Of a DNA stretch of 64,000 nucleotides, positions 8,513-16,968 are shown piece by piece. The stretch spans positions 185,475-249,474 of the forward strand of contig NZ_MKVA01000002.1 in assembly GCF_001899075.1 (NCBI RefSeq), read 5' to 3'. Made by a program: the position numbers and the translations under genes. The first letter of the stretch is position 1; every line of letters begins with the position of its first letter. The notes below the pieces were generated by a model. That model worked only from the letters and a program-made list of their open reading frames with translations, had not been told where the DNA came from and searched no databases. Origin of the DNA: Devosia sp. 67-54. GTDB taxonomy: Bacteria > Pseudomonadota > Alphaproteobacteria > Rhizobiales > Devosiaceae.

Positions 8513-8849
8513 GTCAAGCATGGACATGACGGAACTCGAGCCTCGGGCGGACGAGGCGGCGGAACTGCTGACGGCGATGGCCAATCCCAAGCGCCTGCTG
8601 ATCCTGTGCCACCTACTCGACCGGGAGCTCAGCGTGAATCAATTGGGCGATCTGGTGGGTCTTGCGCAAAGTCCGCTCAGCCAACATCTGAGCAAGCTGA
8701 GAGCGCTCAAGCTCGTGACGACGCGCCGCGACGGCCAGATGATCCTGTACCGGCTCGCCTCCGAAGAGGTCGCGCGCATCCTGACAACGCTCCACGGGAT
8801 CTATTGCGCGCCGCAGACGGACACGGCGCGGAGGAGAAGCAAGAAATGA
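8511..8849 (+). CDS. bigR: BigR/SqrR-type ArsR-family sulfide-responsive repressor
   Basis: A 112-residue winged-helix repressor with HTH around SVNQLGDLVGLAQSPLSQHLSKL (residues 41-63). The two cysteines expected of BigR/SqrR persulfide sensors are present: C33 in LILCHLL and C99 in GIYCAP (numbered from ATG 8511). In this family they form a polysulfide bridge with reactive sulfur and release DNA. The ATG at 8511 overlaps the operator, so translation may begin at ATG 8520 or 8526. The gene ends in an ATGA overlap with the thioredoxin gene, so both are co-expressed and derepressed by sulfide. Confidence 0.92.
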   Translation: MSSMDMTELEPRADEAAELLTAMANPKRLLILCHLLDRELSVNQLGDLVGLAQSPLSQHLSKLRALKLVTTRRDGQMILYRLASEEVARILTTLHGIYCAPQTDTARRRSKK

Positions 8850-9280
8850 ACGACAACCAGGTGGTGTGCGTGGCCTGCGGCGCGGTGAACCGTGTGCCCG
8901 AAACGAAAGACGCCAGCGCCGGAAAGTGCGGAAGCTGCGGTGCGCCGCTGTTTTCGGGCAGGCCCGCCGATGTGAGCGGCGACATGCTGCAGCGGCAGGT
9001 GCAGAAGGGCACGGTGCCGGTGGTGGTGGATGTCTGGGCGCCCTGGTGCGGCCCATGCCAGTTCATGGGGCCCGAATACGAGAAGGTGGCCCAGGCGCTC
9101 GAGCCGCGGGCCCGCTTCCTCAAGCTCAATTCGGACAACGAACAGCAGCTTGCAGGCGCTCTCAACATCCGCGGCATTCCGACCATGATCCTGTTCAAGG
9201 ACGGCAAGGAGGCCGACCGCGTCTCGGGCGCAATGCCGGCAAGCCAGATCAATTCGTGGCTGAGCCAACGCATCGGCTAG
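8846..9280 (+). CDS. trxC: Thioredoxin 2 with N-terminal zinc finger
   Basis: A 144-residue thioredoxin. The N-terminal zinc-binding module has CVAC (C8, C11) and CGSC (C28, C31); the thioredoxin domain carries the active site WCGPC (C68, C71) and the cis-Pro in GIPTM. This is the TrxC arrangement of a cytoplasmic disulfide reductase. Overlap with bigR (ATGA) puts it under sulfide control, where it could reduce protein persulfides or recycle BigR itself (inference). Confidence 0.95.
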   Translation: MNDNQVVCVACGAVNRVPETKDASAGKCGSCGAPLFSGRPADVSGDMLQRQVQKGTVPVVVDVWAPWCGPCQFMGPEYEKVAQALEPRARFLKLNSDNEQQLAGALNIRGIPTMILFKDGKEADRVSGAMPASQINSWLSQRIG

Positions 9281-9344
9281 AGTAGGGGGTGTCCCTACAG
9301 CCATTGAGAAAGATCAAGAACTCTCGTCCGCCATCCCCTACTGG

Positions 9345-11243
9345 GTGCCGAAGTCGATCTCGACGGAGACTATCGGCGAAAGGACGTCCGTGGAGCGAGC
9401 TCTCGCCGGCTGGATGAACAAGGGCCTGCTGCTGCTGGCGGTCGTCGGCCTTGCGAGCGGGCTGGTGCTGTATTTTGTCGGCAACCTTGCTGGCGCGAGC
9501 ATGGTCTGGCGCGTCGGCGTGGTGCCGGTTCTCGTCGTGCTGGTGGCGGAAATCGCCCGCAGCCTGTGGCGCGGCGAGGTCGGCCTCGACATCGTCGCGG
9601 CGTTGTCGATGTCCGCCGCACTCGCGTTCGGCGAGACCCTGGCGGCGGCCGTCGTGGCGGTCATGTACACAGGCGGCACGTTCCTCGAGAGTTATGCCGA
9701 GGGCCGCGCCCAGCGGGACATGCGCGATCTGCTGTCGCGCGTGCCGCGGACCGCGACGCGCCATCGGAATGGCGGGCTCGAAGACGTTGCGCTCGACGAC
9801 GTGCGGCCGGGCGACAGGCTGCTGATCCGCCAGGGCGACGTGGTGCCTGTCGACGGAACGGTCGCTGCGGACGCCGCTTTCCTCGATATGTCCGCGCTGA
9901 CCGGCGAATCGCTGCCGGTGCGCCTGCTCCGTGGCGCCGACGCGCTGAGCGGTTCGACCAACAGCGGCGATGCGTTCGACCTGCTGGCGACGCGGCGCGC
10001 AGCCGAGAGCACCTATGCCGGCATCGTCCGGCTGGTCGAGCAGGCCGGGCGGTCGAAGGCGCCGATGTCGCGGCTGGCGGATCGGTGGTCCCTCGGCTTT
10101 CTTGCGATCACGGTGGCGATCGCATCCGGCGCGTGGTGGCTGACGGGCGATCCGATCAGGGCGGTGGCGGTGCTGGTGGTGGCCACGCCCTGTCCATTGA
10201 TCCTTGCGGTGCCGGTCGCGCTGGTGGCCGGGATTTCGCGGGCCGCGCATTTCGGCGTGCTCGTCAAAGGCGCGGCGCCCCTCGAGGCGATGGCGCGCAT
10301 ACGCACGCTCGTTCTCGACAAGACCGGCACGCTGACGGACGGTCGTCCGCGGATCGTTTCGATCGATACGACGTCGGCCATGGCCGCGACGGAGGTGCTC
10401 CGCCTGGCGGCGGCGGTCGAGCAGGCATCGAAACATCCCGTCGCGCAGGCGATCGTCGCCGCGGCGAAAGCACAGGGCCTCGAATTGCCCGCGCCTTCGG
10501 AGATTGCCGAGACGGCCGGCGAGGGGGTTGCCGGTCAGGTCGACGGGCACAGGGTCGTTGTCGGCAGCCATGGCTTCGTGATGAAGCAGGTGAAAGCCCC
10601 GATGGCCGATCACCCCGCGCTGCTGGCCGGCGCCGCGCTGGTGGCTGTGGCAGCGGATGATCTCCTGGTGGGGTATCTGGTGATGGCCGATCCGCTGCGG
10701 GATGACGCCGGGGTGATGCTCGAGCGGCTTCGCCGGGACGGTGTCGAGCGCATACTGCTCGCGACGGGCGACCGCGCCGCTGTGGCCGAGCGGGTGACCT
10801 CGGGCCTGGGGTTTGACGCGCTGCGGACCGAGTTGACGCCCGACCAGAAGGTTCTCATCGTGCTGTCGGAGCGAAAGAACGGCCCGGTGATGATGGTCGG
10901 GGATGGCGTCAACGATGCGCCTGCCCTGGCTGCAGCCGATGTCGGCGTGGCCATGGGCGCGCGCGGCGCCGCGGCGTCGGCCGAGGCCGCGGACGTCGTG
11001 CTGCTGATCGACCGCATCGATCGGCTGGGGACAGGCATGGAAATCGCGAAGGCGGCACGGCGCATCGCCGTCGAAAGCGTCGTCGCCGGCATCGGCCTGT
11101 CCATACTCGGGATGGTGGCGGCTGCGTTCGGCTACCTGACGCCGGTAGAGGGGGCGGTGCTGCAGGAGGCCATCGACGTCGCCGTCATCCTGAACGCCTT
11201 GCGTGCTCTGCGCATCTCGCCTTCCGGCTCGCTCGCGGCTTGA
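9345..11243 (+). CDS. Heavy-metal P1B-type ATPase without N-terminal metal-binding domain
   Basis: An ATP-driven metal exporter of the inner membrane, 632 residues from GTG 9345. Alternative starts are GTG 9390 and ATG 9414. Seen in order: two N-terminal helices, the actuator motif LTGESLPV near residue 187, the transmembrane ATPCPL motif near 280, the phosphorylated Asp in DKTGT (D325), the HP dipeptide in SKHPVAQ and GDGVNDAPAL. There is a single Cys-Pro where copper ATPases have CPC, and no N-terminal CxxC domain, so the metal cannot be named. It stands alone, about 65 bp after trxC and before a universal stress protein. Confidence 0.93.
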   Translation: MPKSISTETIGERTSVERALAGWMNKGLLLLAVVGLASGLVLYFVGNLAGASMVWRVGVVPVLVVLVAEIARSLWRGEVGLDIVAALSMSAALAFGETLAAAVVAVMYTGGTFLESYAEGRAQRDMRDLLSRVPRTATRHRNGGLEDVALDDVRPGDRLLIRQGDVVPVDGTVAADAAFLDMSALTGESLPVRLLRGADALSGSTNSGDAFDLLATRRAAESTYAGIVRLVEQAGRSKAPMSRLADRWSLGFLAITVAIASGAWWLTGDPIRAVAVLVVATPCPLILAVPVALVAGISRAAHFGVLVKGAAPLEAMARIRTLVLDKTGTLTDGRPRIVSIDTTSAMAATEVLRLAAAVEQASKHPVAQAIVAAAKAQGLELPAPSEIAETAGEGVAGQVDGHRVVVGSHGFVMKQVKAPMADHPALLAGAALVAVAADDLLVGYLVMADPLRDDAGVMLERLRRDGVERILLATGDRAAVAERVTSGLGFDALRTELTPDQKVLIVLSERKNGPVMMVGDGVNDAPALAAADVGVAMGARGAAASAEAADVVLLIDRIDRLGTGMEIAKAARRIAVESVVAGIGLSILGMVAAAFGYLTPVEGAVLQEAIDVAVILNALRALRISPSGSLAA

Positions 11244-11303
11244 CCGGCATCAAAGCCCGCTGCCGGCCCGGCTGGCATCGTCTGCCGATACCGGGAGACA
11301 GCA

Positions 11304-12173
11304 ATGACCCAAGGTTCCGTACAATCACCGACTGGCTCCGCCGGCGGCTATCAGGATGTCGTCGTCCAGCTCACCGGCTCCAGCGAGGACGAGGCCCGCC
11401 TGGCGATGGCAGAGGCGGTCGCCACCACCTTCGGTGCACACATCATCGGCGTGCATCTGCATCTGCTGCCTGACATTCTCGACATTGCGGATCCGCTGGG
11501 CAGCGCTGAGGTGCGCACCTTGCTCGAAGCGTCGGAACGGGAAGCGGATATGGCGTTCGAGCGGCTGGAGATGCGCATGTCGAGGCTCGGGGCATCGCAT
11601 GAGATACACCGACTGCACGGTCTGCTCGCGGATGTCGCCATCGAACTGGCCCAGATGGTGCGCCGCGCAGATCTGTTCATCGGCACCCGGCCCTATGGTG
11701 ATCCGGAAGGGCGCTATCGGATCGAGGAAGAGGTCCTGTTCAACTCCGGGCATGGCTGCCTTTTCGTGCCGCCCGGCGGCACGCCGCACCGGCGCTTCGA
11801 TACCATCGTGATCGCCTGGGACAATACGCGGGAAGCGGCGCGGGCCGTGGCGGAGGCCATGCCGTTCCTGGTGCGCGCCACCGCGGTACGGCTGATACAC
11901 GTTGCTTCGACCTGGGACGACAACCGCGATCCGGCCCAGGAGCTCTCCAGCGTTGCCGGCCACCTCCGGCGTCACGGGGTGTACGCCGAGACGATCATTG
12001 TGCCATTTGCCGGCGATACGGGTGAACAGATCGAGCAGATCGCCCATCAGCAGGCTGCCGATCTCATCGTCATGGGTGCATATGGCCGCATGCGGCTGAT
12101 CGAGCTCGTCTTTGGCGGCGCCACCCGAGCCATCCTGCGGCATGCGACGCTGCCGGTGCTGATGGCGCACTAA
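11304..12173 (+). CDS. Tandem universal stress protein (UspA family)
   Basis: A 289-residue cytoplasmic protein with two UspA domains (about 10-150 and 155-289). The second ends with the nucleotide-binding pattern GAYG-x9-GGAT in VMGAYGRMRLIELVFGGATR, close to the G2xG9xG(S/T) of ATP-binding members. In the first domain the motif is degenerate. It begins at ATG 11304 behind GGGAGA. Such proteins often appear near metal ATPases and low-oxygen genes in alphaproteobacteria; its function here is unknown. Confidence 0.88.
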   Translation: MTQGSVQSPTGSAGGYQDVVVQLTGSSEDEARLAMAEAVATTFGAHIIGVHLHLLPDILDIADPLGSAEVRTLLEASEREADMAFERLEMRMSRLGASHEIHRLHGLLADVAIELAQMVRRADLFIGTRPYGDPEGRYRIEEEVLFNSGHGCLFVPPGGTPHRRFDTIVIAWDNTREAARAVAEAMPFLVRATAVRLIHVASTWDDNRDPAQELSSVAGHLRRHGVYAETIIVPFAGDTGEQIEQIAHQQAADLIVMGAYGRMRLIELVFGGATRAILRHATLPVLMAH

Positions 12174-12236
12174 GCCATTGGGTCGTGGCCGTTGCTGGCC
12201 GGCGCCCGCAGTCACATCGTGAATCGCGCAAGGATG

Positions 12237-12264
12237 TGAACCATCGGGTCTGTTGCATCGTATG
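12237..12264 (+). promoter_or_regulatory. Possible ECF11 RpoE-dependent promoter before the SDR gene
   Basis: TGAACC (12237-12242), 18 bp, then TATG (12261-12264) resembles the RpoE/ChrR consensus TGATCC-N18-TAA and the better copy at 15219. One -35 base and one -10 base deviate. If real, transcription starts near 12270, which favours ATG 12271 for the SDR. Confidence 0.35.
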
Positions 12265-12270
12265 TGTTGG

Positions 12271-13035
12271 ATGACGATGCAATCGGACGTCAGGCACAGG
12301 GTTGCGTGGGTAACGGGAGCCGGCAGCGGCATTGGCCACGGCCTGGCGCTGCGCCTCGCCCGGGACGGGTGGCGCGTGGCAGTGAGCGCCCGGACGGCGA
12401 CGGACCTCGATGCGCTCGCCGCCGAGTCGAAGGCGATCGCCGCGTTTCCGCTCGACGTCACCGACGAAGCGGGCTGCGCGCGGACGACCCGTCGCATCGA
12501 AGGCGAGCTGGGCCCCATCGAGCTCGCGGTGTTCAACGCCGGCGCCTATTTTCCTACCACCGCCGAGGACTTTTCGGTCGCCAATTTCCGCAAGACCGTC
12601 GACGTCAATTTGCTGGGCGAGGTCAATTGCATGGCTGGCGTGGTGCCGTCGATGCTTGCCCGGCGCTCGGGCCACATCGTGCTGATGGGATCGCTGACCG
12701 GCTTCGTGGGCCTGCCCACGGCCGCGTCCTATGGCGCCACCAAGGCGGCGCTCAACAACATGGCGCAGGCCTTCAAGCCCGACTTCGAACGCTTCGGCAT
12801 CACGATCTCGGTGATCAATCCGGGGTTCGTGAAGACGCCGGCCACCGACAGAAACACATTTCCAATGCCGTTCCTGATCGGCGTGGACGAAGCGGTCGAC
12901 CACATCATGGCGGGCATCGCGCGCCGGCAGTTCGACATCAGCTTTCCCTGGCAGATGCGGGCGGCAATCCGTCTGCTGCAGGTCTTGCCCAACTGGGCAA
13001 AATTCGCGATCACCCGGCGCATGCTACCACGCTAG
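12271..13035 (+). CDS. Short-chain dehydrogenase of the RpoE-ChrR neighbourhood
   Basis: An SDR of 254 residues from ATG 12271; TTG 12253 and ATG 12262 are upstream alternatives. The Rossmann motif TGAGSGIG, the NAG element in FNAGAY, the catalytic Ser in GSLTG and Y-x3-K in SYGATKAA are all present, so it should be an active NADP(H) enzyme. SDR genes of this type recur with FAD oxidase and DUF1365 genes in ChrR regulons. It converges on the DUF1365 gene with a 4-base overlap. The substrate is unknown; a role in lipid modification is only a context guess. Confidence 0.9.
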   Translation: MTMQSDVRHRVAWVTGAGSGIGHGLALRLARDGWRVAVSARTATDLDALAAESKAIAAFPLDVTDEAGCARTTRRIEGELGPIELAVFNAGAYFPTTAEDFSVANFRKTVDVNLLGEVNCMAGVVPSMLARRSGHIVLMGSLTGFVGLPTAASYGATKAALNNMAQAFKPDFERFGITISVINPGFVKTPATDRNTFPMPFLIGVDEAVDHIMAGIARRQFDISFPWQMRAAIRLLQVLPNWAKFAITRRMLPR

Positions 13036-13793
13036 TCGACCACCGTCGTTGCGATGCGCGTCTTCGCCGGCCGGCGGCGGATATAAGGGACGCCTTTCAG
13101 CCAGAGCTTCAGGGCCTCCCAATGGATGGCCGCGGTGACCTTCAGCGTCATCAGCGGATAGGCGAACAAGGCGTGCAGCAGCATGCGATCGGACAGCGTC
13201 TGCCGGGCGCCGATGAAATTCGCGTGCAGCAGCAGACCGTCGGCGTCGGTCTCGTCGATCGCGATCATCACCCGCTGGCCGGGCGGCAGGATACGAAAGC
13301 GGTAGGCGCAATCCATGGGGACGAACGGCGAGACGTAAAGCGCCTTGTCGCAGCGCTGCACGATGGTTTCGGCAACGCCTTCTTCAACGCGGATGACATA
13401 GGTTCGCTTCTCGCCGAAGGTGTTGTGCACCTCGTAGAGGATCGCCCGGAGCTCGTCGCCGTCGCTGCAGAAATAGACCGTCAGCGGATTGAAGACGTAG
13501 CCGAAGATGCGCGGATAGCACAGCACCGAGATGCGCGGGGTCGCGAGGCGCAGACTTGCGGCGGCCAGCTGGGCTGCAACCCACGCCGGGAGGTTGCCGT
13601 CGCCGGCGCCGTGATCGCTGTCGTAAAAGGAGAACACCGCTGCGCGGTTGTGCCCGAAGAGCCGCAGGCGGGCCGCGAGGGCGTCGATCTCGTCGAGGTC
13701 GAGCAGCAGGCAGAAGACCCGGTAGCCGAGCTTGTGCCGCTTTGGCCGCAGCCGCACATGCACGACACGGCCGGTGTAGATCGCCGAGGTCAT
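13032..13793 (-). CDS. DUF1365 family protein
   Basis: A 253-residue member of DUF1365, a family nearly always next to a FAD-dependent amine-oxidase-like protein and often a cyclopropane fatty-acid synthase-like gene. Typical segments are YTGRVVHVRLRPKRHKLGYRV at the N-terminus and YPRIFGYVFNPLTVYFC in the middle. The start at ATG 13793 overlaps the stop of the upstream oxidase gene (ATGA), so the two are translationally coupled. Belongs to the singlet-oxygen response group by context. The biochemical role is not established; some relatives are linked to fatty-acid modification. Confidence 0.92.
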   Translation of the reverse strand: MTSAIYTGRVVHVRLRPKRHKLGYRVFCLLLDLDEIDALAARLRLFGHNRAAVFSFYDSDHGAGDGNLPAWVAAQLAAASLRLATPRISVLCYPRIFGYVFNPLTVYFCSDGDELRAILYEVHNTFGEKRTYVIRVEEGVAETIVQRCDKALYVSPFVPMDCAYRFRILPPGQRVMIAIDETDADGLLLHANFIGARQTLSDRMLLHALFAYPLMTLKVTAAIHWEALKLWLKGVPYIRRRPAKTRIATTVVD

Positions 13794-15139
13794 TCCGCCG
13801 CCTCGAGTTGCGGTCGAAGCCTGATCCGCGCCGACTCGCCGGCCACCCTCCAGGGGCGCCGTACGCCACCGATGTCCTCGGCCGCCGAAAGGCCCGCCTG
13901 CAATGCGTCTTCGTGAAAGCCGGAGCCGAAATAGCTGCCCGCGAACCATGTGCGCCGCCCGCCCTGCAGCCGCCACAACTCCTGCTGCGCGTCGAGCGCA
14001 CGCCGATCGAACAGCGGATGCGTGTAGGTGATGGTGCGCAGGATCTTGTCGGCCGCGATCGGCCTCGTGGGGTTCAACGTCAGGAAGACGGGGTATCGGC
14101 GATCGAGATCCTGCAGCAGGTTCATCCAGTAAGTCACGCAGAGCGGCCGGCAGTCGCCGCGGTCTCCGACGTAGTTCCAGCTCGACCAGACGCGCTCATG
14201 CCTGGGCATCAGGTTGCGGTCGGTGTGGAGGATCGCGGTGTTCGGTGTGTAGCGGAAGGCGCCGAGCAGCGCCCGCTCGGCCTCGTCCGCATCCTCGAGC
14301 AGCGCCAGCGCCTGGTCGGCATGCGTCGCGACGACCACGTCGTCGAAACAGCGCTGCTCGCCACGCGCATCGATGACGGTTACCTCGTCCGCGGTACGCC
14401 GAATCCGCGCGACGCCAGCCCCGAGCCGCAGGTCGGGAACGGCTCGCAGCATGTCCTGCACATAGCGCGTGGAGCCGCCGCTGACGGTTCGCCACGAGCG
14501 GCGGCCGGTCAGGTCGAGCAGCTCGTGGGATTTGAAGAACCGCACGAAGGCGGCGAGCGGATAGTCGCGGATCTGCGCCGCGGTCGTCGACCAGATGGCG
14601 GCGCCCATCGGCAGGAGGTGATCCTCCACGAATGCTGCCGAGTATCGGCCGCGATCGAGATATTCGCCCAGCGTCAGCTCGCAGCTCCGGGGGTCGTCCA
14701 GCAGGCGAGGCGCCGTAGCGTAGAACCGGACGATATCGCGCAGCATTGCAAGGAAGCGCCGGTTCACGACATTGCCGGGCTGTCCCAGCATGGCGCGGAT
14801 CCCGGTCGAGCCGTACTCGAACCGGCCACCGTCGAGCGATGCCGAGAACGACATATCGGTCACCTGGGTCTTGATACCGAGGTGATCGAACAGCGCCGTC
14901 AGGTTCGGATAGTTGCGTTCGTTGAAGACGATGAAGCCGGTGTCGACCGGCGCCAGCACGCCGGCCATCGGTACGAGGACGGTGTTGGAGTGCCCGCCCG
15001 GCCGGGCGTCGGCCTCGTAGAGCGTCACGCGGTGCCTGCGGCCGAGCAGCCAGGCCGCCGAAAGGCCAGCGATGCCGGAGCCGATTACTGCAATGCGCCG
15101 GCCTGCGAAAGGCGCTCTGTCGGGTCGATCGATGAACAC
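13790..15139 (-). CDS. FAD/NAD(P)-dependent amine-oxidase-like oxidoreductase of the ChrR regulon
   Basis: A flavoprotein of 449 residues. The N-terminal dinucleotide motif is IAVIGSGIAGLSAAWLL, followed by the Glu of YEADARPGGHSNT; the C-terminus has WFAGSYFGSGFHEDAL. GTG 15139 was chosen because it lies about 13 residues before the Rossmann strand; in-frame ATGs further upstream would extend through the promoter of the divergent sigma gene. It is the first gene of a two-gene operon with DUF1365. Family members are induced by singlet oxygen in Rhodobacter; the substrate is unknown, with unsaturated fatty-acid chemistry suspected. Confidence 0.9.
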   Translation of the reverse strand: MFIDRPDRAPFAGRRIAVIGSGIAGLSAAWLLGRRHRVTLYEADARPGGHSNTVLVPMAGVLAPVDTGFIVFNERNYPNLTALFDHLGIKTQVTDMSFSASLDGGRFEYGSTGIRAMLGQPGNVVNRRFLAMLRDIVRFYATAPRLLDDPRSCELTLGEYLDRGRYSAAFVEDHLLPMGAAIWSTTAAQIRDYPLAAFVRFFKSHELLDLTGRRSWRTVSGGSTRYVQDMLRAVPDLRLGAGVARIRRTADEVTVIDARGEQRCFDDVVVATHADQALALLEDADEAERALLGAFRYTPNTAILHTDRNLMPRHERVWSSWNYVGDRGDCRPLCVTYWMNLLQDLDRRYPVFLTLNPTRPIAADKILRTITYTHPLFDRRALDAQQELWRLQGGRRTWFAGSYFGSGFHEDALQAGLSAAEDIGGVRRPWRVAGESARIRLRPQLEAAE

Positions 15140-15218
15140 TCGCCACCTGCTGCTGTCAAAGCAGGTACGAGCCGGCGAGACGTTCGGATGCACCGGGCGA
15201 AGAAATTTTCCGGCGGAA

Positions 15219-15246
15219 TGATCCGCTTGCGTTCGGCGTCCGTAAT
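15219..15246 (+). promoter_or_regulatory. ECF11 RpoE-dependent promoter of rpoE-chrR
   Basis: TGATCC (15219-15224), an 18-bp spacer, then TAAT (15243-15246) matches the RpoE promoter known from Rhodobacter (TGATCC-N18-TAAG/C). It lies just upstream of the rpoE gene, so the sigma factor appears autoregulated. Transcription would start near 15253. Confidence 0.75.
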
Positions 15247-15345
15247 GGCGACATGAGCCTCGAAATTTCGACTGCCGCAGGCCTGTGGCTGAGGAGGTTT
15301 CCATCGCCAGGGCAGCCGGCGGTGTGGCGCAAGACATTGGCCGTG

Positions 15346-15906
15346 ATGCCGAGCACACAACCCGAACGAGACATGTCGGAGCTGCTGGAGACGGTGGGGC
15401 GGACCCGCGACGTCGAACTGTTCGAGCAGCTTTTTCGCCATTTCGCGCCCCGGGTGAAGGCCTACATGGCGCGCACCGGCAGCGCCGCCGCGGCTGAGGA
15501 ACTGATGCAGGAGACGATGGTCGCCGTTTGGAAGAAGTCGGCGCTGTACGATCGCTCGAAGGGCGCGGCGTCGACCTGGATCTTCACCATCGCCCGAAAC
15601 CTGCGTATCGACGCGTTTCGCCGCGAGAAGCATCCCGAGTTCGATGAGAACGATCCGGCTTTCGTGCCGGAAGCGGCGCCGGCGGCCGATGCCGCGATGG
15701 AGAATGTGCAGTCGGTAGAGGCCCTCAAGGCAGCGCTCGACACCCTGCCGGCCGACCAGGTCGAGGTGCTGCGCCTCGCTTATTTCGAGGACCGGTCGCA
15801 GTCCGACATTGCGGCCGCCTTGTCGGTGCCGCTCGGCACGGTGAAGTCGCGGATGCGGCTTGCCGTGGCAAAGCTTCGGTCGGCGCTGGGCGGAGACACC
15901 GCATGA
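15346..15906 (+). CDS. rpoE: ECF11-family sigma factor RpoE
   Basis: Alternative sigma factor of the singlet-oxygen response, 186 residues from ATG 15346. Region 2 is seen in LFRHFAPRVKAYM and AEELMQETMVAVWKK with ASTWIFTIARNLRIDAFR; region 4 in LPADQVEVLRLAYFEDRSQSDIAAAL. The frame is open from ATG 15253, but that codon coincides with the expected transcription start of the promoter at 15219, so a start at 15346 or 15373 is preferred. The stop overlaps the chrR start (ATGATG), coupling sigma and anti-sigma synthesis. Confidence 0.93.
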   Translation: MPSTQPERDMSELLETVGRTRDVELFEQLFRHFAPRVKAYMARTGSAAAAEELMQETMVAVWKKSALYDRSKGAASTWIFTIARNLRIDAFRREKHPEFDENDPAFVPEAAPAADAAMENVQSVEALKAALDTLPADQVEVLRLAYFEDRSQSDIAAALSVPLGTVKSRMRLAVAKLRSALGGDTA

Positions 15907-16547
15907 TGCCTCGCCACCATGTCGATGACGATCTGCTGCTCAGCTACGCGGCGGGAAGCCTTGCCGAGGGGTGGAGCCTTGCCGTGAGCACGCACCTTGC
16001 GCTCTGTCCGGAGTGCCGCGCCAGGCTTGCCGCCGCAGAAGCCGCCGGCGGCGCGCTGCTCGAGGCTATGGCGCCCATGCCCGTCGCCGCCGATGCGTGG
16101 GCCAGCGTGCGCGACCGGCTCGGTTCGAGCGTTCCGGCGGAGGACAGGCGCCGGCCTGCGCAGGCGGTGATCCCGTCGCCACTGCGCGACTATATCGGCG
16201 GTGACGTCGAGACGATCCGCTGGAAAGCTATCGGAACGGCCGGCGCGCAATTGCGCATCAAGACGTCCGACGGCACGACGCAGGTGCGTCTGCTGAAGAT
16301 CCCGGCGGGCCAGCCCGTGCCCGAACATGGCCATCGCGGCCGGGAGCTGACGGTCGTGCTGTCGGGCGCGTTCAGCGACGGAGCGGCGGTGTTCGCGCGC
16401 GGCGACATCGAGGATGCCGACGAAGAGGTTCAGCACACGCCGACGGCGACGCCGGGTGCCGATTGCATCTGCCTCGCGGTCACCGATGCGCCGCTGCGCT
16501 TTCGCAGCTGGCTCGTTCGTGCAGTGCAGCCTTTGCTTGGAATCTAG
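15903..16547 (+). CDS. chrR: ChrR zinc-binding anti-sigma factor with cupin domain
   Basis: Holds RpoE inactive until singlet oxygen or organic peroxide disrupts the complex. The 214 residues have the zinc-binding anti-sigma domain with H6, H31, C35 and C38 (HLALCPEC), at the same positions as in Rhodobacter ChrR. The C-terminal cupin domain keeps all four presumed metal ligands: H139, H141, E145 and H175. Four-base overlap with rpoE. Confidence 0.96.
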   Translation: MMPRHHVDDDLLLSYAAGSLAEGWSLAVSTHLALCPECRARLAAAEAAGGALLEAMAPMPVAADAWASVRDRLGSSVPAEDRRRPAQAVIPSPLRDYIGGDVETIRWKAIGTAGAQLRIKTSDGTTQVRLLKIPAGQPVPEHGHRGRELTVVLSGAFSDGAAVFARGDIEDADEEVQHTPTATPGADCICLAVTDAPLRFRSWLVRAVQPLLGI

Positions 16548-16550
16548 CCC

Positions 16551-16955
16551 GTGCGCTTCGTCATCGCCTATCTCGCAACTGCCGTGGTGTTTCTGGCGCT
16601 CGACGCCTTGTGGCTCAGCCAGCTCGCCCTCGGCATCTACCGGCGCGAGCTGGGTTCGCTCCTGCTCGACAGCCCCAACCTCGCGGTCGCCGGCCTGTTC
16701 TACCTGATCTTCATCCTCGGCCTCGTTTTCCTGGCGGTGCTGCCGGGCGTCGATGCGGGCAGCTGGTGGCGAGCCCTGTGGATGGGGGCGCTGCTCGGCC
16801 TGGTCGCCTACGGAACCTACGACATCACCAATCTTTCCACGCTCCGCGGCTGGTCGCTGACGGTAACGGTGCTCGACCTTGCCTGGGGCACCGCACTGAG
16901 CGCCGTGGCGGCCACCGCCGGCTATGTCGCCGTGGCGGCGTTCGGCGCGAGATAG
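16551..16955 (+). CDS. DUF2177 family membrane protein
   Basis: A 134-residue integral membrane protein with four predicted helices (about 2-20, 45-64, 76-93 and 108-130) and the family motif DALWL near the N-terminus. It starts at GTG 16551, 3 bp after chrR, and is surely in the rpoE-chrR transcript. DUF2177 genes recur in ECF11 regulons. Function unknown. Confidence 0.9.
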   Translation: MRFVIAYLATAVVFLALDALWLSQLALGIYRRELGSLLLDSPNLAVAGLFYLIFILGLVFLAVLPGVDAGSWWRALWMGALLGLVAYGTYDITNLSTLRGWSLTVTVLDLAWGTALSAVAATAGYVAVAAFGAR

Positions 16956-16968
16956 GGCCGTCTTCGGC

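Noticed and set aside
9282..9299. Hairpin GTAGGG-GGTGT-CCCTAC after trxC
   Set aside because: Six-base stem without T-run; too weak to call a terminator.
15163..15195. Possible RpoE-type promoter on the minus strand before the FAD oxidase (GCATCC-N18-TACC)
   Set aside because: Two of six -35 bases and part of the -10 differ from TGATCC/TAA; similar matches occur by chance.
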